From: Porodaedalea pini
Taxonomy: Eukaryota > Basidiomycota > Agaricomycetes > Hymenochaetales > Hymenochaetaceae
Direction of reading: 5' to 3'
NCBI GenBank assembly: GCA_002794775.1
Contig: NBAY01000145.1
Location: 1 to 53,129 of the forward strand
DNA: 53,129 bases
A program made the position numbers and the translations under genes. Within the stretch, counting starts at the first letter, position 1; each line of letters begins with the position of its first letter. The notes beneath the pieces are model-generated. The model searched no databases, was not told the DNA's origin, and was given only the letters and a program-made list of their open reading frames with translations. Shown here piece after piece: positions 10,232 to 20,539 of the stretch.

Positions 10232-12001
10232 TTACGAATACTTCGCCATAAACTCACGATGGAACTTCTCAAGCTTGCCCACATACTCCTCGACGCCCGC
10301 ACACAGACACGTGAGCCGGAAATTCCCCTCATGGCCCTTCTGCCCGAAGCCGCTCCCGCTGACGGCGCAGATGCCCGTGGCGTCGAGCAGCGCGAGCGCG
10401 TAGAACGTGTCCGCCTTTTTCCCCACCGCGTGCGCCGCCTCGATCGCCTTGGGCGGCAGGTCGATGCGCGGGTAGAGGTACAGAGCGCCGGGAGCGCTCT
10501 GGCAGGACATGAAGGGCAGCGCGTTGAGCCGCGTGACCATCGTGCGCGTGCGCTCCCCGAGCGCACGGTGGATCGCGTCCGTCTCCGCCTTCCACTGCGC
10601 GTAGCTCGCGGCGCCCTCCTCGGGCGGGCGCACCATGCAGTCGACGGCGACCTGGCCGGGCACGGGCGGGCACAGCCCGACGCTCGCCATCTTGTATATC
10701 TGCGCGAGCACGTCGTCCGGGACGTTCATGAACTCAACGTACCCCCCGCGGCGCCCGCACTCGCCCGTGACGCCCTTGCTCGTGCTGTGGAAGCTCGCGA
10801 GCGCGATGTTGGCGTCGCCCGCCTGCGCGTCGGCCTGCATGTCGCACACGATCTTCTTGAACGACGTGAACGGGAACGCGTCGCGCGCGTGCAGGTTCTC
10901 CTGATACACCTCGTCCGCGAGCAGCACGAGCCCGTGCTGCGCGCAGATCTCGACAAGCGCGCGCTGCACGGGCTCCGTGAGAAGGCTGCCCGTCGGGTTG
11001 CCCGGGTTGATCACGACGAGCGCGCGCACGTCAATGCCCGCCGCGTGCGCGCGCGCGAGCGCCTCGCGCACGTGCTCTGGCGACGTGCTCCACCCGGACT
11101 CCTCGTCGAGGTGGTACGGCACGGGCACGCCGGTGTACTGCGCGAGCGTCGCGGTGTACAGCGGGTACTGCGGGATCGGGATGAGCACACCGGATTTGTT
11201 CGGCTTCGCGATGAGCATCGAGAGCAGGAGCGCCACGCCTGCGGAGGCGCCGGCGGTGAGGAAGATGTGGTCCGGGTTCGCGGGGTACCCGTCGCGTTCT
11301 GATGGTGTATACAATGGAATGAATAAAGGACATTAATATTGATATTAATATTTTTGACCTGCTACGCACTGGTGATGAAGTCGGCGACGCTACGGCGGAT
11401 GAGCGGGACGCCCTGGCTGTGTGAGTAGGCGCCGATCGAGCCGACCTCTTCGAGGAGCTCCTGCGCGCGCACGATGACATCCTCGGGAAAGACGTCCCTC
11501 GCCTTTTCGATGAGCTCGGGATACTCCGTGAGGGCAGCGATCTAGGAATCGATCAGGATTTATGGAGACATAAACTAATGCACAGCAAAAGTAAAAGCGA
11601 GAGCGTAATCAGCGAAAGCCCGCACTTGCATGCAAGCTCTCCCGCCAAACGACACACGGGCTGCTCCATCCATCTACTTGTCCTTTTCTCCTAATTATAA
11701 TGAGACTCACCTGACGGTTATAAGTGATGGGCGGCTGATCAAGGCCCTTCTGCTGCGGGTTCCCGATATTGCTCGAGATGACACGGTCAAAGGGCAGACC
11801 GTGGTTCTCGTGGCGCAGCTGGTTGCGGTACTGCTCCGCCCTGATGGCGAGCTCGCCGCGGACGGCGTACTCGACGTTGCGGATGGCGGGGTTGAGCGAG
11901 TCGACGGTGAGTGTGCGCATGATGGACGACGGCGAGAAGGGGCGGGCGGCGCGAGAGTGGGTGAGGGTGGGAAGCAAGAGGCGGCGGAGGCGTGGGGCCA
12001 T
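10232..12001 (-). CDS. ALT1: Alanine aminotransferase (509 aa)
   Basis: There are three exons: 12001-11711, 11541-11370 and 11298-10232, giving 509 residues in frame. The enzyme interconverts alanine plus 2-oxoglutarate and pyruvate plus glutamate using PLP. Visible family marks are NPGNPTG (about 252-258), DEVYQENLHA, and SFHSTSKGVTGECGRRGGYVE with the Schiff-base lysine at about 329; PGALYLYPRIDLP and FRLTCL follow near the end. Residues 1-27 are Arg/Ser/Leu-rich without acidic residues, as in a mitochondrial presequence. Met28 begins the conserved core (MRTLTVDSLNPAIRNVEYAVRGEL) and has A at -3, whereas Met1 has C at -3, so a shorter cytosolic form is plausible. The final ~100 codons are strongly GC-rich. 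It lies between the inverted-repeat arms but shows no sign of transfer. Confidence 0.95.
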
Positions 12002-12252
12002 CTGCTGGGTGAGACCTCGACTGGAAGGGGCAGCGATGCAGCCCCAGAGCTGCCTGCTGACTCGACAACGTAAAAAATAAATGAACACCGTCGATCCCCC
12101 GCATTCGGATTATCTAATCTATCGCCGCCGGATGCAGATCAAAAGCAGAGCGGGAAGAATAAACACGACGACGCCAAGGAGTCGTCTAGATCCTATAGAA
12201 AAGAGCGACAAGGCCTTCCACTTTCACCTGTGCATGCCAGGTTTGAACGGCC
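12002..12252. other. Short intergenic region, end of the right repeat arm
   Basis: About 250 bp separate the aminotransferase start from the stop codon of secreted protein gene 2; both genes are on the minus strand. Inverted-arm similarity to the left side ends at the stop codon. No further feature is visible. Confidence 0.5.
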
Positions 12253-12767
12253 TCAGGCAATGTTGACCGTCACACTAGCGCTCTCAGGAGTAACCGACGA
12301 GTCGGCGGCCTGGGTAGAATAACAAGTTAAGCTCAGTTGGGTCCGAGCTTTGGTCTGTAATGCACGCTCACAGTCGTCACTACAACAGTAAGCAAGGCTG
12401 CGCCTCTTTCGAAGTCGGACGGGACAAGAACGGAGAACTCCTGCACGGGTACCTCGAGGTCTCCGGGCCCGAATTGTGGGTCGTAGGTCCCGTTATAGAG
12501 GACGGCGCTGAGCGCGCCAGAGACGGGCTGCAGGGCAATGGACACGCCGAGGCTGCTCTCGGACGTTGAGGAGTCCTACCAACGCATGATGTAAATAACA
12601 AGTAGAGACCTCTGCAGGAAAGGGAAAAAGGAAACTGGACGTACGGCGACAGCGACAGTCGCGCTCTGCCCCGCAGAGAGCGTCGCGTTGTTCGCGGGCG
12701 CGGGAATACTAATGCTCTGCGCGTAAGCGGCGGCGGTAAGCGAGATGAGGACGGCGAAGAGCTTCAT
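12253..12767 (-). CDS. Small secreted protein, copy 2 (127 aa)
   Basis: The exons are 12767-12645, 12575-12372 and 12309-12253, with the same phases and sizes as copy 1 apart from one extra Ala codon at the start of exon 3. The product is 127 residues with a 16-residue signal peptide (MKLFAVLISLTAAAYA). It differs from the copy at 3214-3726 by a handful of substitutions (for example GALSAVLYNG for GALSTVLYNG, FGPGDLE for FGPGNLE, FERG for FEKG). Its C-terminus reads SASVTVNIA, so the NVT sequon there is lost. The frame and splice sites are intact, so both copies can be functional. As in copy 1 there is no cysteine, and the function is unknown. Confidence 0.85.
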
Positions 12768-12817
12768 AGTAGTAGACGGCGGTGGGTGAAGGGGATCTAA
12801 GAAGGGGGAAATGAGGA

Positions 12818-12840
12818 GACTGCACGAGCAGTCTTTTATA
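12818..12840 (-). promoter_or_regulatory. TATA box and adjoining hairpin of secreted protein gene 2
   Basis: Read on the minus strand, TATAAAAG (12840-12833) overlaps the stem GACTGC/GCAGTC (12833-12818) with loop TCGT. It matches the arrangement upstream of copy 1 except for the loop. It lies 51-73 nt upstream of the start codon. Confidence 0.5.
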
Positions 12841-13265
12841 TGATATATTTATGAAGAGTCTCTGGCTTGTGAAAAGGGTTGGTCCGTCACATCGGCCCCG
12901 TTCAACTCGGCTCGGCGTCCTCGCTGTGGTAACAGCATAGGGAGCTGATTCAAGTTAAAACAGCCATTAATATTTCGAACCTGCTTGACTCGCACCAGTC
13001 AATGTGCAACAACATGAAGGAGAAAGAGCAGATCATTGTGAGTCCCAAGTCGGATCGACGCAGTCGATTCCGGCTGTTTATGATAGCATTCATTTCGTTC
13101 TTTTACATGATAACACTGTACACTAATGAACCCCCCAAAAATAGTACGCCTGCGTCAATATTAATGCATCCTGCCTTTCATGCACTCCACTCATAATTCG
13201 TCCCGTGTACAAAAAAGAAAAGAAAGCAAGGCATCGAACGAAAGCAGGCGAAGCAAGAAAGAGGC

Positions 13266-13968
13266 GAGCGATTAGGGTGCAACGGGTATAGTAGCGATTC
13301 GGAGTGGCGTTGTCGATTCCAGTTCTCCGATTCCAAAACTAACATCGGTGTCGTACGGCAGGCATCTGGTAATAGACGATAGCGGTATTAGTGGGTAGTC
13401 TTCGGAGGAACGCAACAAAATGCTACTCACAGATAAGGTCGTCTCCATTGGCATATATTGTCCGGTCGAAGTAAACGAAGGCGAGGGTCGGCGTCAAATG
13501 GCGGGTTCGCAATCATCTAGGAAGAGACGGTTAGAACACGGTCCATATATAAAAATTAGGCTGAAAGTCACTCATCTTCTTCGGCGTCCCGGACGCTCGG
13601 ACACGAGAAGAGTCTCTTGAATCGGTCCCTGCCGACATCCTCGCGTCCCCCCTCCTCCTCCCCTTCCCTTCAAACGGCGCGCTCACAGGATTGTTTCACC
13701 TGGTAGTCGTATATGCTGAGAGTTGCTGGATGCATGGGGTCGGCTCTGAGGGTGGCAGTTGTCGGATTGTCGGATTGTCGAAGTCGGTGAGTCGAGGTTG
13801 GTGAAGAGAATTGGTGGAGATGAGTGTCGGTGGGGATTGCTGGAGTCGGTGTTGTTGTCGATGTCGGAGGAGAAGTGGTCGGTGGTAGTTGTCGGAAAGG
13901 ATTGGGATGATTTGGCGGAGATTGGATGGTGGATTGGTGTTGTTGTCAGTAGGAATTAGGGATTGGGA
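13266..13968 (-). repeat. Gene-like repeat module, copy R1
   Basis: This inverted copy of the module is closest to 1971-2690 and includes the same extra base in the second exon-like segment. The splice-like sites (GTGAGT donor, CAG acceptor) and the C-terminal sequence ending LRIATIPVAP are retained. A polypurine tract follows directly in the plus-strand direction. Confidence 0.6.
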
Positions 13969-14545
13969 TGGGAGGGAGGAGCGGAGGAGGGAGGAGGGAA
14001 GGAGGGAGGAGGGAAAGGCGGAGGGGAGGAAGGGAGGAAGGGGAGAGCGGACGAAGAGGGGGGAAGGAGAGCGGACGAAGAGGGGGGAAGGAGAGCGGAC
14101 GAAGAGGTGGGAAGGAGAGCGGACGAGAAGGCGGGAAGAAGAGCGGACGAGGAGGTGGGAGAGCAGAGAGGGAGGGAGGAGGGAGGGGAGGAAGAAGGAG
14201 GGAGGAGGGAGGGGGGAGGAGGGATGGAGGAGGGGAGGAGGAGGAACGGAGGAGGGAGAGCGGTGGAGGGAAGAGGAGGGACGGAGGAAGGAGGGGAGGA
14301 CGGAGGGGAGGAGGAAGGAGGGGAGGACGGAGGGGAGGAGGAAGGAGGGGGGGAGGAAGGAGGGGAGGAGGAAGGAGGGGAGGAAGGACAGAGGAGGGAG
14401 AGCGGAGGAGGTGGGAGTGTGGAGGAGGGAGGAGGAGCGGGAGCGGAGGAGGACGGAGGAAGAGGAGCGGAGGGAGGGAAGGAAGAAGGACGGAGGAGGG
14501 AGGAGGGAGGAGGAACGGAGGAGGGAGAGCAGGAGCGGGAGCAGA
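13969..14545 (+). repeat. Polypurine (GGAGGA/GAGCGGA) tract
   Basis: About 580 bp of almost pure G and A on the plus strand, the reverse-strand equivalent of the tract at 723-1970. A ~29-nt block with GAGCGGACGAAGAGG is repeated several times near 14040-14130. Long Gly/Glu/Arg-rich open frames here are composition artefacts. Confidence 0.85.
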
Positions 14546-14562
14546 AACAAGACAGAGGTGAG

Positions 14563-15263
14563 CGATTAGGGTACAACGGATAAAGTAGCGATTCGGAGTG
14601 GCGTTGTCGATTCCAGTTCTTCGATTCCAAAATCAACATCGGCGTCGTACGGTAGGCATCTGGTGATATACGATAGCAGTATCAGTAGGTAGTCTTCGGA
14701 GGGAGGAACGCAACAAAATGCTAGTCACAGATAAAGTCGTCTCCATCGGCATATATTGTCCGGTAGAAGTAAGCGAAGGTGAGGTCGGCGTCAAATGGTG
14801 GGTTCGCAATCATCTAGACACAGTTAGTTCCGTAGATAAAAATCAGGCTGAAAGTCACTCATCTTCCTCGGCGTCCCGGACGCTCGGACTCGAGAAAAGC
14901 CTTTTGAATCGGTCCTTTCCGTCATCCTTGCGTCCCCCTCCCCTTCCCCTTCCCTTCCAACGGCGCGCTCACAGGATTGTTTCACCTGGTAGTCGTATAT
15001 GCTGAGAGTTGCTGAATCCACGGGGTCGGCTCCGAGGGTGGCAGTTGTCGGATTGTCGGATTGTCGGATTGTCGAAGGCGGTGAGTCGAAGTTGGTGAAG
15101 AGAGTTGGTGGAGATGAGCGTCGGTGGAGATTGCTGGAGTCGGTGTTGTTGTCGATGTCGGAGGAGAAGTGGTCGGTGGTAGTTGTCGGAAAGGATTGGG
15201 ATGATTTGGCGGAGATTGGATGGTGGATTGGTGTTGTTGTCAGTAGGAATTAGGGATTGGGAT
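14563..15263 (-). repeat. Gene-like repeat module, copy R2
   Basis: Inverted module copy, closest to 12-722 in the second exon-like segment (CCGACCTCACC). It has a 4-bp insertion near 14702 (GGAGGGAGGAACGC against GGAGGAACGC elsewhere) and GTGACT instead of GTGAGT at the donor-like site near 14727, so splicing there would be impaired. This favours at least this copy being non-functional. Confidence 0.55.
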
Positions 15264-16415
15264 GGGAGGGAGGAGCGGAGGAGGGAGGAGGGAAGGAGGG
15301 AGGAGGGAAGGAGGGAGGAGGGAAGGAGGGAGGAGGGAAGGAGGAGGGAGGAAAAGGCTGAGGGGAGGAAGGGAGGAAGGGGAGAGCGGAGGGGGGGAGG
15401 GGGAAGGAGAGCGGAGGAGGAGGTGGGAGAGCAGAGAGGGAGGGAGGAGGGAAGGGAGGAAGGAGGACGAAGGAGGGAGGGGAGGAAGAAGGACAGAGGA
15501 GGGCGGGGGGGGAGGAAGGAGGGATGGAGGAGGGAGAGCGGAGAAGAAGGGAGTGGGGACGGGAGCGGAGTGGAGGAGGGAAGGGGGGGAGGAGGGAGGG
15601 GAGGAAGAAGGAGGGAGGGGAGGAAGAAGGAGGGAGGGGAGGAAGAAGGAGGGAGGGGGGGAAGGAAAGATGGAGGAGGGGAGGAGGAGGAAAGGAGGAG
15701 GGAGAGCGGAGGAGGAGGGACGGAGGAAGGAGGGGAGGACGGAGGGGAGGAGGAAGGAGGGGAGGAAGGACAGAGGTGGGAGAGCGGAGGAGGTGGGAGA
15801 GCGGAGGAGGGAAGAGGGAGGAGGAGCGGGAGCGGAGGAGGAGGGAAGAAGAGGAGCGGAGGGAGGGGAGGAAGAAGGACAGAGGAGGGATGGAGGAGGG
15901 AGAGCGGAGAAGAAAGGAGTGAGGACGGGAGCGGAGTGGAGGAGGGAGGGGGGGGGGAGAGGACGGAGGGGAGGAAGAAGGACGGAGGGGAGGAAGAAGG
16001 ACGGAGGGGGGGGAGGAGGGATGGAGGAGGGGAGGAGGAGGAATGGAGGAGGGGAGGAGGAGGAAGGGAGGAAGGGAGGAGGAGGAATGGAGGAGGGAGA
16101 GCGGAGGAGGAGGGACGGAGGAGGGACGGAGGAAGGAGGGGAGGACAGAGGGGAGGACGGAGGGGAAGAGAAAGGAGGGGAGGAAGGACAGAGGAGGGAG
16201 AGCGGAGGAGGAGGTGGGAGAGCGGAGGAGGGAGGAGGGAGGAGGAGCGGGAGCGGAGGAGGAGGGAGGAAGAGGAGCGGAGGGAGGGAGGAGGAGCGGG
16301 AGCGGAGGAGGAGGGAGGAAGAGGAGCGGAGGGAGGGAGGAAGAAGGACGGAGGAGGGAGGGGGGGAGGAGGGACGGAGGAGGGAGAGCAGGAGCGGAGG
16401 CAGGAGCGGGAGCAG
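15264..16415 (+). repeat. 1.15-kb polypurine tract
   Basis: Continuous G/A-rich sequence made of GGAGGGAGGA and GAGCGGAGGAGG blocks with higher-order repeats: for example GAGCGGAGAAGAAGGGAGTG near 15535 recurs almost exactly near 15900. It corresponds in inverse orientation to 723-1970. No credible coding. Confidence 0.85.
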
Positions 16416-16431
16416 AAACAAGACAGAGGCG

Positions 16432-17118
16432 AGCGATTAGGATACAACGGATAAAGTAGCGATTCGGAGTGGCGTTGTCGATTCCAGTTCTTCGATTCCA
16501 AAATCAACATCGGCGTCGTACGGTAGGCATCTGGTAATAGACGATAGCAGTATCAGTAGGTAGTCTTCGGAGGAACGCAACAAAATGCTACTCACAGATA
16601 AGGTCGTCTCCATCGGCATATAATGTCCAGTCGAAGTAAACGAAGGCAAGGGTCGGCAACAAATGGTGGGTTCGCAATCATCTAGACACAGTTAGTTCCG
16701 TAGATAAAAATCAGGCTGAAAGTCACTCATCTTCTTCGGCGTCCCGGACGCTCGGACTCGAGAAAAGCCTTTTGAATCGGTCCCTTCCGTCATCCTTGCG
16801 TCCTCCTCCCTTTCCCTTCCCTTCCCTTCAAACGGCGTGCTCACAGGATTATTTCACCTGGTAGTCGTATATGCTGAGAGTTGCTGAGTCCACGGGGTCG
16901 GCTCTGAGGGTGGCAGTTGTCGGATTGTCGAGGTTGGTGAAGAGAGTTGGTGGAGATTGGTGGAGATGAGTGTCGATGGAGATTGCTGGAGTCGGTGTTG
17001 TTGTCGATGTCGGAGGAGAAGTGGTCGGTGGTAGTTGTCGGAAAGGATTGGGTTGATTTGGCGGAGATTGGATGGCGGATTGGTGTTGTTGTTGTCGGTA
17101 GGAATTAGGGATTGGAAT
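16432..17118 (-). repeat. Gene-like repeat module, copy R3
   Basis: Outermost right copy of the module. It lacks a short block in the GTCGGATTGTCGGATTGTC array (about 16918-16932 holds one unit where other copies hold two to four). The Pro/Thr/Gln-rich exon-like segment is open on the minus strand from about 17172 down to 16849. A short G/A run (17120-17145) follows, then unique sequence. Confidence 0.55.
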
Positions 17119-17306
17119 GGGAGGGGAGGAGGAGGGAGGAGGAAAGCAGAGCAGAGAGAGCAGAGAGAACACAGAAGAGAGTCGGAAGCAACGTGATATT
17201 AAGAATTAGGATTGTCGTTAGTAGCATGTTTTTGATGTTGATATTTTTTGATTTTGTTTTAGTTTTTGTGAGATTTTGTGGCGAGCAGCGAAGAGAAGAG
17301 CGGGAA

Positions 17307-17394
17307 TAGAGACAGACAGAGACGGAGACGCAGACAGAGACAGAGACAGAGACAGAGACAGAGACAGAGACGGAGACGGAGACAGAGACAGAAA
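17307..17394 (+). repeat. GAGACA microsatellite
   Basis: A run of GAGACA/GACAGA hexamers with occasional GAGACG, about 88 bp. It lies about 100 bp beyond the kinase stop codon, probably within or just past its 3' untranslated region. It may be an expansion from the neighbouring purine-rich DNA. Confidence 0.75.
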
Positions 17395-17491
17395 GAAGCA
17401 CAGAAGAGGCATGTCGACGAAGTATAGTTGTCGGCAGCTATTAGATGTCTTGATTATATGGCGAGCTAAAAGAGAAGCCGGAAAAAGGAAC

Positions 17492-19674
17492 TTAGGAAAA
17501 AGCCAGAGCCAGATAGTGACGCTCCTTCGACGTCAGCCCGATCCCTGGCACCCGCGACCGCCCAGAGACAGGCGTTACCGGGCCCAGCGTAACTGGGGGC
17601 GACGTCCCCAATGCATCGAGTGCAGGCACCGTCGGTGGCGCAAGGTGGCCCTGCATGACCTGCATAGGTGCGAAGGCCGACGTCGGGGGTGACGGCGACG
17701 AGCGCGGCGCCTGGAAGCCTAAGACGCGTCCGGGTCCCATCCCAGCGGGCGAGGAGAGCAGGATCTCGTCGAGCAACTCGATCGAGACCTCGAAAGCCGC
17801 GTACACAGCCGCAGGAGCAGTCTCGACGGGTGCAGCACGCGCATTCGGAATCGCAATGGCTGCCGTGCGAGCCGGGACGGGAACTGGGCTGACGCAGACG
17901 GACATCATGTCCATGTCCGTCTCCTCTACGATCTCACCCTCTTCAAGAGACCTAGGCCGGTTCATGACAGTCTCGTCCTCCTCAAGAATCTCAGACCGCT
18001 TCTTCATCGTCTGGATCTCGATGTCAGCCTCAACCCGAATCGGTGCGGCTGGCAAGGGCGGGGACGGAGTCGGTGACGGCGATGGCGTCTGCGCGGCCTC
18101 GCGGCGCATGCCCGCGAGGCGGAGCGCACCGATCACTTTGCGGCGCAGACCGCGCTGCCGATTCTGTAGCTGCGGCGGCGGGCCAGGACGCTTCACGGTC
18201 GGTGTCCGGCGCGGTGTCACGAATGCGCGGTCGAACCGATTGGGCCGGTGACGAGCGAACGACTTGCGTACTCTGAGTCTGTCAATCAGGATACTCTTGT
18301 CGATCGTCTTCCTGCGGTCGATGCGCGAGATCGGAGGTGCCCATTCGACAGGTACCGCGTACTTGCGGTGCGCCACGAGATCCCAGTCACTGTTCAAACG
18401 AACGTCGTCAGCGTCGAGGACGACATAAACCGAGGCATAGCGAACATACATGTCACAGAAAAACGGATGTGCCATTGCCTGCCAGACAGTGATCCGACGA
18501 TGGGGTTCAATCGTCAGGAGCTAAACAGGAGTGACAGTCAGTATTCTGCTGAGCAATGACAGTAACGGCGATAGAAACTTACCGATAACATAAGACTAGC
18601 CAACGTGGGATCAAGTCCGCCTATCGGGACCGCGAACAGGTTGTTAAGCATAGCATACGCCAGGCGGTTGGGGTCGTATTGTGGGAACGGTAACTGTAGG
18701 CAGTGCATCAGTAAATGTCAGAGGGAGGAAACGGAAAGGAAAGTAGTGACTCACGATGCCGAAGATCATCTCATAGAACAGTGCACCCAGCGAGTACATG
18801 TCAACAGTGTATGTGTGAGTATCGTCGTAGAGCACCTCGGGTGCCATGTACCCAGGCGTGCCGCATCCGTCGTGTGCCATGAGGATGGGACCAGAAGCGA
18901 CGAGACCTTTCGGCGTCTCGCGCAGTGAGCAGAAACGGCGGGCCAGTCCGAGGTCTGTGAGGACGACGTTTCCTGCCGCGTCGAGTAGGATGTTCTCGGG
19001 CTTGATGTCGCGATGCATGACACCGAGCTCGTGCATCCTCTTCACAATGGTGATCTGGTGAGGCAAGAGTCAGTTACGGAACGAGATGAAGAGTAAGAGG
19101 AGGACGTACAAGTTGGGCTAAAACGAACTTGGCCCTGTCCACCGTGAGCCTTCCACCGTTGCGTTCCATCTCGTCGCGCAGCGTCCCGCCTGGCATGTAT
19201 TCCTGCATAGGCATGACTAGTTAGGATAAGAATGAGACACGACAATGCGACTGAGACATACCTGTACAATATAGTAATTGTTTTCGTCCGTGAACGACTC
19301 GACTATCTGTGGAAAGTAACCTAAGCCAGCGTCAATATCGGTGAAGAACTTTGTTAGCTGCTGTTCTTCGTGGATAAGAGAAACCTGGCCGCGGATCAGC
19401 CTTGCCCTCCTGACGGCTTTGACAGCGACGAGGGCACGCTTGCCGCATGTCATGACCGTCTCGGAGAGCCAGACGGAACCAAAGGAACCTTCACCGAGCT
19501 TCTTGAGGAGGGTGTAGTCGGCGAGTTTTCCGCTGAGGCCGCCGAGTGCGGTCACCTTCGCGTACGTCGTCTGTCACAAAGAGTCAGAACAGTGAGGTGG
19601 AGGGGACGGAAATGGGGTAGACGTACCTGGAACGCCCTTGTAGCAGGCAAGAAGCTGTTGGTAACGCCAAACAT
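17492..19674 (-). CDS. Serine/threonine protein kinase with long C-terminal tail (629 aa)
   Basis: There are six exons: 19674-19627, 19570-19262, 19202-19110, 19054-18755, 18693-18583 and 18520-17492, giving 629 residues in frame. The kinase domain spans about residues 35-307. Its marks are the P-loop GEGSFGSV (42-49), ATP-binding Lys67 in VAVKAV, catalytic HRDIKPEN (164-171, Asp166), the metal-binding motif as DLG (184-186) instead of DFG, a longish activation segment, MAPEV (Glu223), DMYSLGALFYE, and RRITVWQAMAHPFF at the end. The tail (308-629) is basic then Pro/Ser-rich without a recognised domain; it carries potential phospho-sites and a KSFARHRPNRFDRAF basic patch. All catalytic residues are present, so it should be active. 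I cannot assign a subfamily; the DLG variant and the subdomain order would fit CAMK-like or 'other' fungal kinases. Confidence 0.9.
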
Positions 19675-19914
19675 TGTGTTTTTATGGTGTGATTGTTATG
19701 GAAAAGCTTTAGCAGCAATAATCGTAAACCTGGGGTGGTCGTGGATTGAAGGAAGGAGGGGGTCGAGGGCGAGGGTATTCTTATAGGATGAAGGCGGCTG
19801 TGCGGTGAGTCCTAGACTGAGACGATTCGAGCGAGCGAGTCTAGCCGGAATTCGAGATCAGACCATCTCATACATAGCAGACGTTGTGTCAATGACATAG
19901 ACGAGCTCTATTTA

Positions 19915-20241
19915 AGTCTCAGAAAGAAAGACAAAGACACTGTATTCCTTGAGCAGCGAGAGGAACATAGTGCTGAAGAGCATTGACGCGGACATAGCAC
20001 ACTCTTCGCTCGTCCTTAGCGCTGTGTCGTCCACAATCGGTCGAATGTTCCGGCTTGCTATTGTAAAATAGAGTGGTTGAAACCCTGTTTCTATTGGTAG
20101 GGAGGCTTTTATTGTGTCGATCACCGACGCCGATGGCGATGGCGGATGCTTGTCGCGTTCCAAACTGACGCGTACGCGACGCGCGTGACTGAAGCAGTCG
20201 GAGCCTAAATGGCGTAGCACGTGATGATGCAATTTATTCAA
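19915..20241 (-). pseudogene. Unrecognised protein-like module, copy 1
   Basis: The minus-strand frame encodes a peptide with SLPIETGFQPLYF, then IVDDTALRTSEECAMSASML and a hydrophobic end. A diverged copy at 22096-22330 (minus) encodes SLPIETGFKTLYFAI and VDDTELRTSEDYVMSTSML, and a third, inverted partial copy is at 22470-22600 (plus). Conservation of the peptide across copies suggests descent from a real coding exon, probably with a membrane-spanning end. No complete gene with start, splice sites and stop can be assembled, so I list it as a probable remnant. Confidence 0.35.
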
Positions 20242-20539
20242 GAAAATGCACGTCGCACTGGCACGTCTGGGTCTTTTCCTTCAACTTGCTTGTCGAAATG
20301 TACGGACCTGAAATGATCGCCGAATTCTTGTGCATGGAGGTCCATCCACTGAGCTCGTTCATATATCTTATCAGCGACCGGTTGGTTTGCTTCAAGCTCT
20401 CCGGGATGGCAACATCTCGGGAATATTACTAGCTGCAAGAAATATTCAACTGATCTCGACACTATGCAAAACACATTAACGTACCCTCATCATCGTGCAT
20501 ATCCTATTCTACTGCACCATTGTGTACAGACGCAGCGGC

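Larger units (their letters stand above)
12253..13968 (-). repeat. Right arm of large inverted repeat
   Basis: This is the inverted counterpart of 1971-3726. It holds secreted protein gene 2, its TATA box and stem, the ~430-bp upstream region (including the ATTAATATT motifs and the GGATCGACGCAGTCGA stretch) and one gene-like module. Small indels separate the arms; the poly-G run near 2836 is CCCCCC here at about 13131. The 8.5 kb between the arms, with zuotin, the copper-fist gene and the aminotransferase, could in principle invert by recombination. Confidence 0.8.

Noticed and set aside
10259..11302. 347-codon plus-strand frame opposite alanine aminotransferase
   Set aside because: It is the antisense shadow of a GC-rich gene; the protein is Arg/Ala/His-rich without motifs, while the minus strand has complete aminotransferase motifs.
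13963..16510. Long Gly/Glu/Arg-rich frames on the plus strand and Ser/Pro frames on the minus strand
   Set aside because: Same composition effect in the polypurine tracts.
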